A DNA stretch of 64,000 nucleotides from Bryum argenteum. Lineage: Eukaryota; Streptophyta; Bryopsida; Bryales; Bryaceae. The notes under the pieces were generated by a model, which was given only the letters and a program-made list of their open reading frames with translations, did not search any database and was not told the origin of the DNA. The DNA lies in the NCBI GenBank assembly GCA_037043015.1, contig CM073325.1, forward strand, positions 4,280,501 to 4,344,500, in the 5' to 3' direction. Every line of letters begins with the position of its first letter. Position 1 is the stretch's first letter. The position numbers and the translations under genes were made by a program. Below, piece after piece: positions 61,441 to 64,000 of the stretch.

Positions 61441-63562
61441 ATGAGTCCACCAAGGCTGTACCACACAAGCTCAATACAAGAAGGAGGCGAGGAGTTTAAT
61501 GATAGTAAGAACCCACAGCCCGTGGACAGTGGTGGCGATGGCATTGCTCGATTGCCCAGCCTTGATTTTAGTGAAGGAGTGCCCAGTTTTCAGCTTGGCG
61601 TTGACCGCTCCGTGCCTGTCGACCCTGGACCCATGGGCGCCCCAACCTCCTTGCAGGTACTGATGTCACTTACTGCAACCATTCTCGTTCGTAGTAGAGT
61701 GCTCGAAGATGGAGCAGTACCAATAATGGCTCAGTAAACTTATCCATTCAAAGGTACATATTAGCTTTCCAATCCAATCATCCTTTCAAAAACACGTACA
61801 AGTCCCGTCTCAAAAAATCATAGCAAAACATAGAAGAGTTTACACAGATTGGTCTATCCTTCCACTTATTTTGCCCATACACAAAAATTACTTCAACTCT
61901 TAATCCTACTACAGATTTTCCATATTGAAACTTAAGCCAACTTTGAGCAGTTTACCTTAGTTCTCGAATAGTGTTGGTGCACCTTATCATGAAACATTTC
62001 CCTGTCTAACCACTTGGCTTCGATTCATGCTAATTTCTTGTTACTGTTCGTAGGATTGGAACAGTGACCTCTTGGACTTGCCTGTTGGCCATGGTGGTCC
62101 CCCAAACAAACGTAAGCTCTGTATTCTTAGTCTGGATGGAGGCGGCATGCGCGGCCTCATTGCTGCACGAATCCTTTCCCATCTCGAAAACATCATCCAG
62201 GTAGTTAAATTCACCATAATCTTTTGCGTAACGTAATTATCTCTTTAATCTTACGAACTAATACTGCAGTTAGCAAGAGTTCGGACCTGTAATCAGCAAG
62301 ACCCTTTTTGAAATTTCAAAACATACAGATACATTTGAACCGACTGGGAGAGAGGCAATTGAGTTGGAAGCAGAACATTCTGTTTTGGAATGATTAGCAA
62401 CAACACGAAAGATTGTAGATTATGCTTCTGTTTCGTCGAAGCAGGTGTACCATTTCTTGGGCCACACAATTATTATATATGGAAGATATGAAGAATTTTG
62501 TTTCCTTCATCGAACACGGCTTGATGTGATGCAGCTTGTGAAGTCGTAATAGAAGCCAATATCTGCAAGGCTCTGGATACGGAATAACTGATAGTAAGGG
62601 GCGCTTTGAAGAGAAGGTATCTCAGATGTGGTTGTAATGTACCATAATCCTGTTTGTGATGGTGTCTACAGGAGAAGGTGGGAGGTGGGAAGGTGAAGTT
62701 GTGTGATTATTTCGACTTGCTAGCGGGCACGAGCACTGGCGCGGTGCTAGCGACAATGTTGGTAACTCCAAACGCAGCAGGGGAGCCAACATTTACAGCA
62801 GAGGGGTGTTGCGAGTTTTACAAAAAGAATGGCAGATTCATCTTCCAACCGAGATGGTATGATCGTTTCAATGGCTCCGTGCGTCAGCTGTACCGACCCA
62901 AGTACTCCGCTCGGCATTTCGAGGAACTTCTTAAGCAGCACACGTTCGTGAAGGGGAAATATCTCACTCTACTTGATACAATCAAACCCCTCGTAGTCAC
63001 TTCCTTCGACATCGCCCAAGCCACCCCTTTCTTCTTTGTGCGTCAGGCTGCTCAAAAGGATGACAGTCGAAACTTTACGTAGGCAATCATACGCATCTTT
63101 CTCTACCTTGCAACTCATCCTGTAGCACTCACTTCTAAGTTTCACCCCTTCTGCTATGGCAGTTAAAATTCAAGAGTCTGATACTTGGCACTATCTGATT
63201 TAGAATGTATCAAGTTGTTCATGTATACAAGGAACTTAGGAGGTGATGTGCAGGTTGTGGGAGGTTTGTCGGGCAACAGCAGCTGCTCCTACATATTTTC
63301 CACCAGCATTTGTACAATCCGTGAACGGCAAAGTCTCCGGCACTCTTATTGATGGTGGCGCTGTTCAGAATAATCCTGTGAGCTACTTACTCATTCTTCC
63401 CTCATGATTGTACTCCGTTCCACTTGATTGTTGATGGTTTCCTTATGAGTTTTTATTCCTCTTTGATAGGCACTCGTTGCTACTACGCATGCAATGAGCA
63501 ACAACGAGGAGTTCCCTTTTGCTTCGGGACTTGAGGATGTCTTGGTACTGACTCTGTCCCTC
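61441..63562 (+). CDS. Patatin-like phospholipase (acyl hydrolase), 3' incomplete
   Basis: Patatins release fatty acids from membrane and storage lipids using a Ser-Asp dyad. Exons: 61441-61656 (possibly from 61376, open upstream of the ATG), 62054-62200, 62672-63078, 63254-63377 and 63470-63562. All junctions are GT-AG and in phase. LSLDGGGMRGL is the oxyanion-loop glycine motif, LAGTSTGAVLA holds the nucleophile Ser in GxSxG, and LIDGGAVQNNP holds the dyad Asp. The text NFTLWEVCRATAAAPTYFPP resembles the pPLA-III subgroup, which in flowering plants often lacks the classic GxSxG. Here GTSTG is intact, so catalysis is expected. The next exon, which should continue the LVLTLSL strand, lies beyond what I can place before the window ends. 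Confidence 0.88.
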
Positions 63563-64000
63563 GTACTGGATCCCTGTTTCTTCAATTCATTTCTTGATGT
63601 TGCAATATCTTCATAATCCCTGCCTCTAGTGCTTCAATGCGGGTGTATCCAAATTCATATCCAGCTCGAGCTTGCCGACCCCTCGATCAATTAACCTTCT
63701 AGTTTGTCTGTGTTCACAACACTTGATTAGTCTCATGTCTAGAATGAACGTTTGCTACTTCTTCAAGATTTGACTGTCGACTTTGACTTGGGTGCATCCG
63801 AATGTGACTTTGCTGTTGAAATAGCAAAGTCGATATACACTACATTTGTTATAGTCACAAAAATGTAGTCACCCTGATTCTTGCAAAACTCCATGTAATT
63901 ATAAAGCATAATGAAATCTGCATAGCTTGTGTAGGTTTTGATATCAAAACTCCATATTAGTCAATCATGCTATTGTTCACATGATTTATTTGAGCCAGTT
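63563..64000 (+). other. Intron of the patatin-like gene (probable)
   Basis: It follows a donor (ctcgtactgg) and contains no stretch I can match to the expected GTG continuation of the patatin fold. The gene therefore probably continues outside the window. Confidence 0.4.

Overview
This window looks like nuclear DNA of a land plant. The evidence is AT-rich intergenic DNA full of small transposons, multi-exon genes with GT-AG introns, a plant-type CAMTA transcription factor, a plant-type SAPS protein, a SufD homologue with a transit-like N-terminus, and a decayed nad4 copy of plant mitochondrial type. A non-seed plant such as a moss is my best guess, because the proteins are plant-like but not angiosperm-like and a piggyBac-type transposase is present. 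The lineage is inferred, not shown.

Layout. 1-11.3 kb is a transposon graveyard with no convincing gene. 11.3-14.9 kb (-) is SLY1, a Sec1/Munc18 protein, with four phase-checked exons. 17.1-23.6 kb (-) is a 21-exon SAPS-domain gene, a predicted PP6 regulatory subunit. 24.4-32.1 kb is intergenic and holds small elements, a nad4 insertion, degenerate minisatellites and an LTR-like block. 32.4-33.3 kb (+) is a single-exon TatD-family hydrolase. It converges on a complete intronless CAMTA gene at 33.9-37.4 kb (-). 38.5-46.5 kb is repeats. 46.8-49.4 kb (-) is a frame-disrupted SufD-like gene. 49.7-51.1 kb (-) is a decayed piggyBac-type transposase. 52.7-59.5 kb is a nested transposon structure. 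61.4 kb to the right edge (+) is a patatin-like phospholipase gene that runs out of the window.

The main discovery is a coherent transposon system. At least eight elements begin with TTAACCCYTAA and end with the reverse complement, and they range from about 80 to 925 bp. A duplicated segment gives a filled site (44266-44345) and an empty site (51758-51761), which shows that one insertion duplicated exactly TTAA. The TTAA duplication and CCC-starting ends are typical of piggyBac non-autonomous elements, and a decayed piggyBac-type transposase lies in the same window. Several of the elements share an internal AACCGTAAGATCT-like motif. One copy (52723-59513) is split by a 5.93-kb element with roughly 40-bp terminal inverted repeats and a 10-bp target duplication, which is Mutator-like in form. 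That insertion landed inside the shared motif and carries unrecognised coding segments.

The housekeeping genes (SLY1, SAPS, TatD, CAMTA) have clean frames, so the breaks in the SufD-like gene and in the transposase are more likely real decay than poor sequence. The neighbouring genes form no operon or shared pathway.
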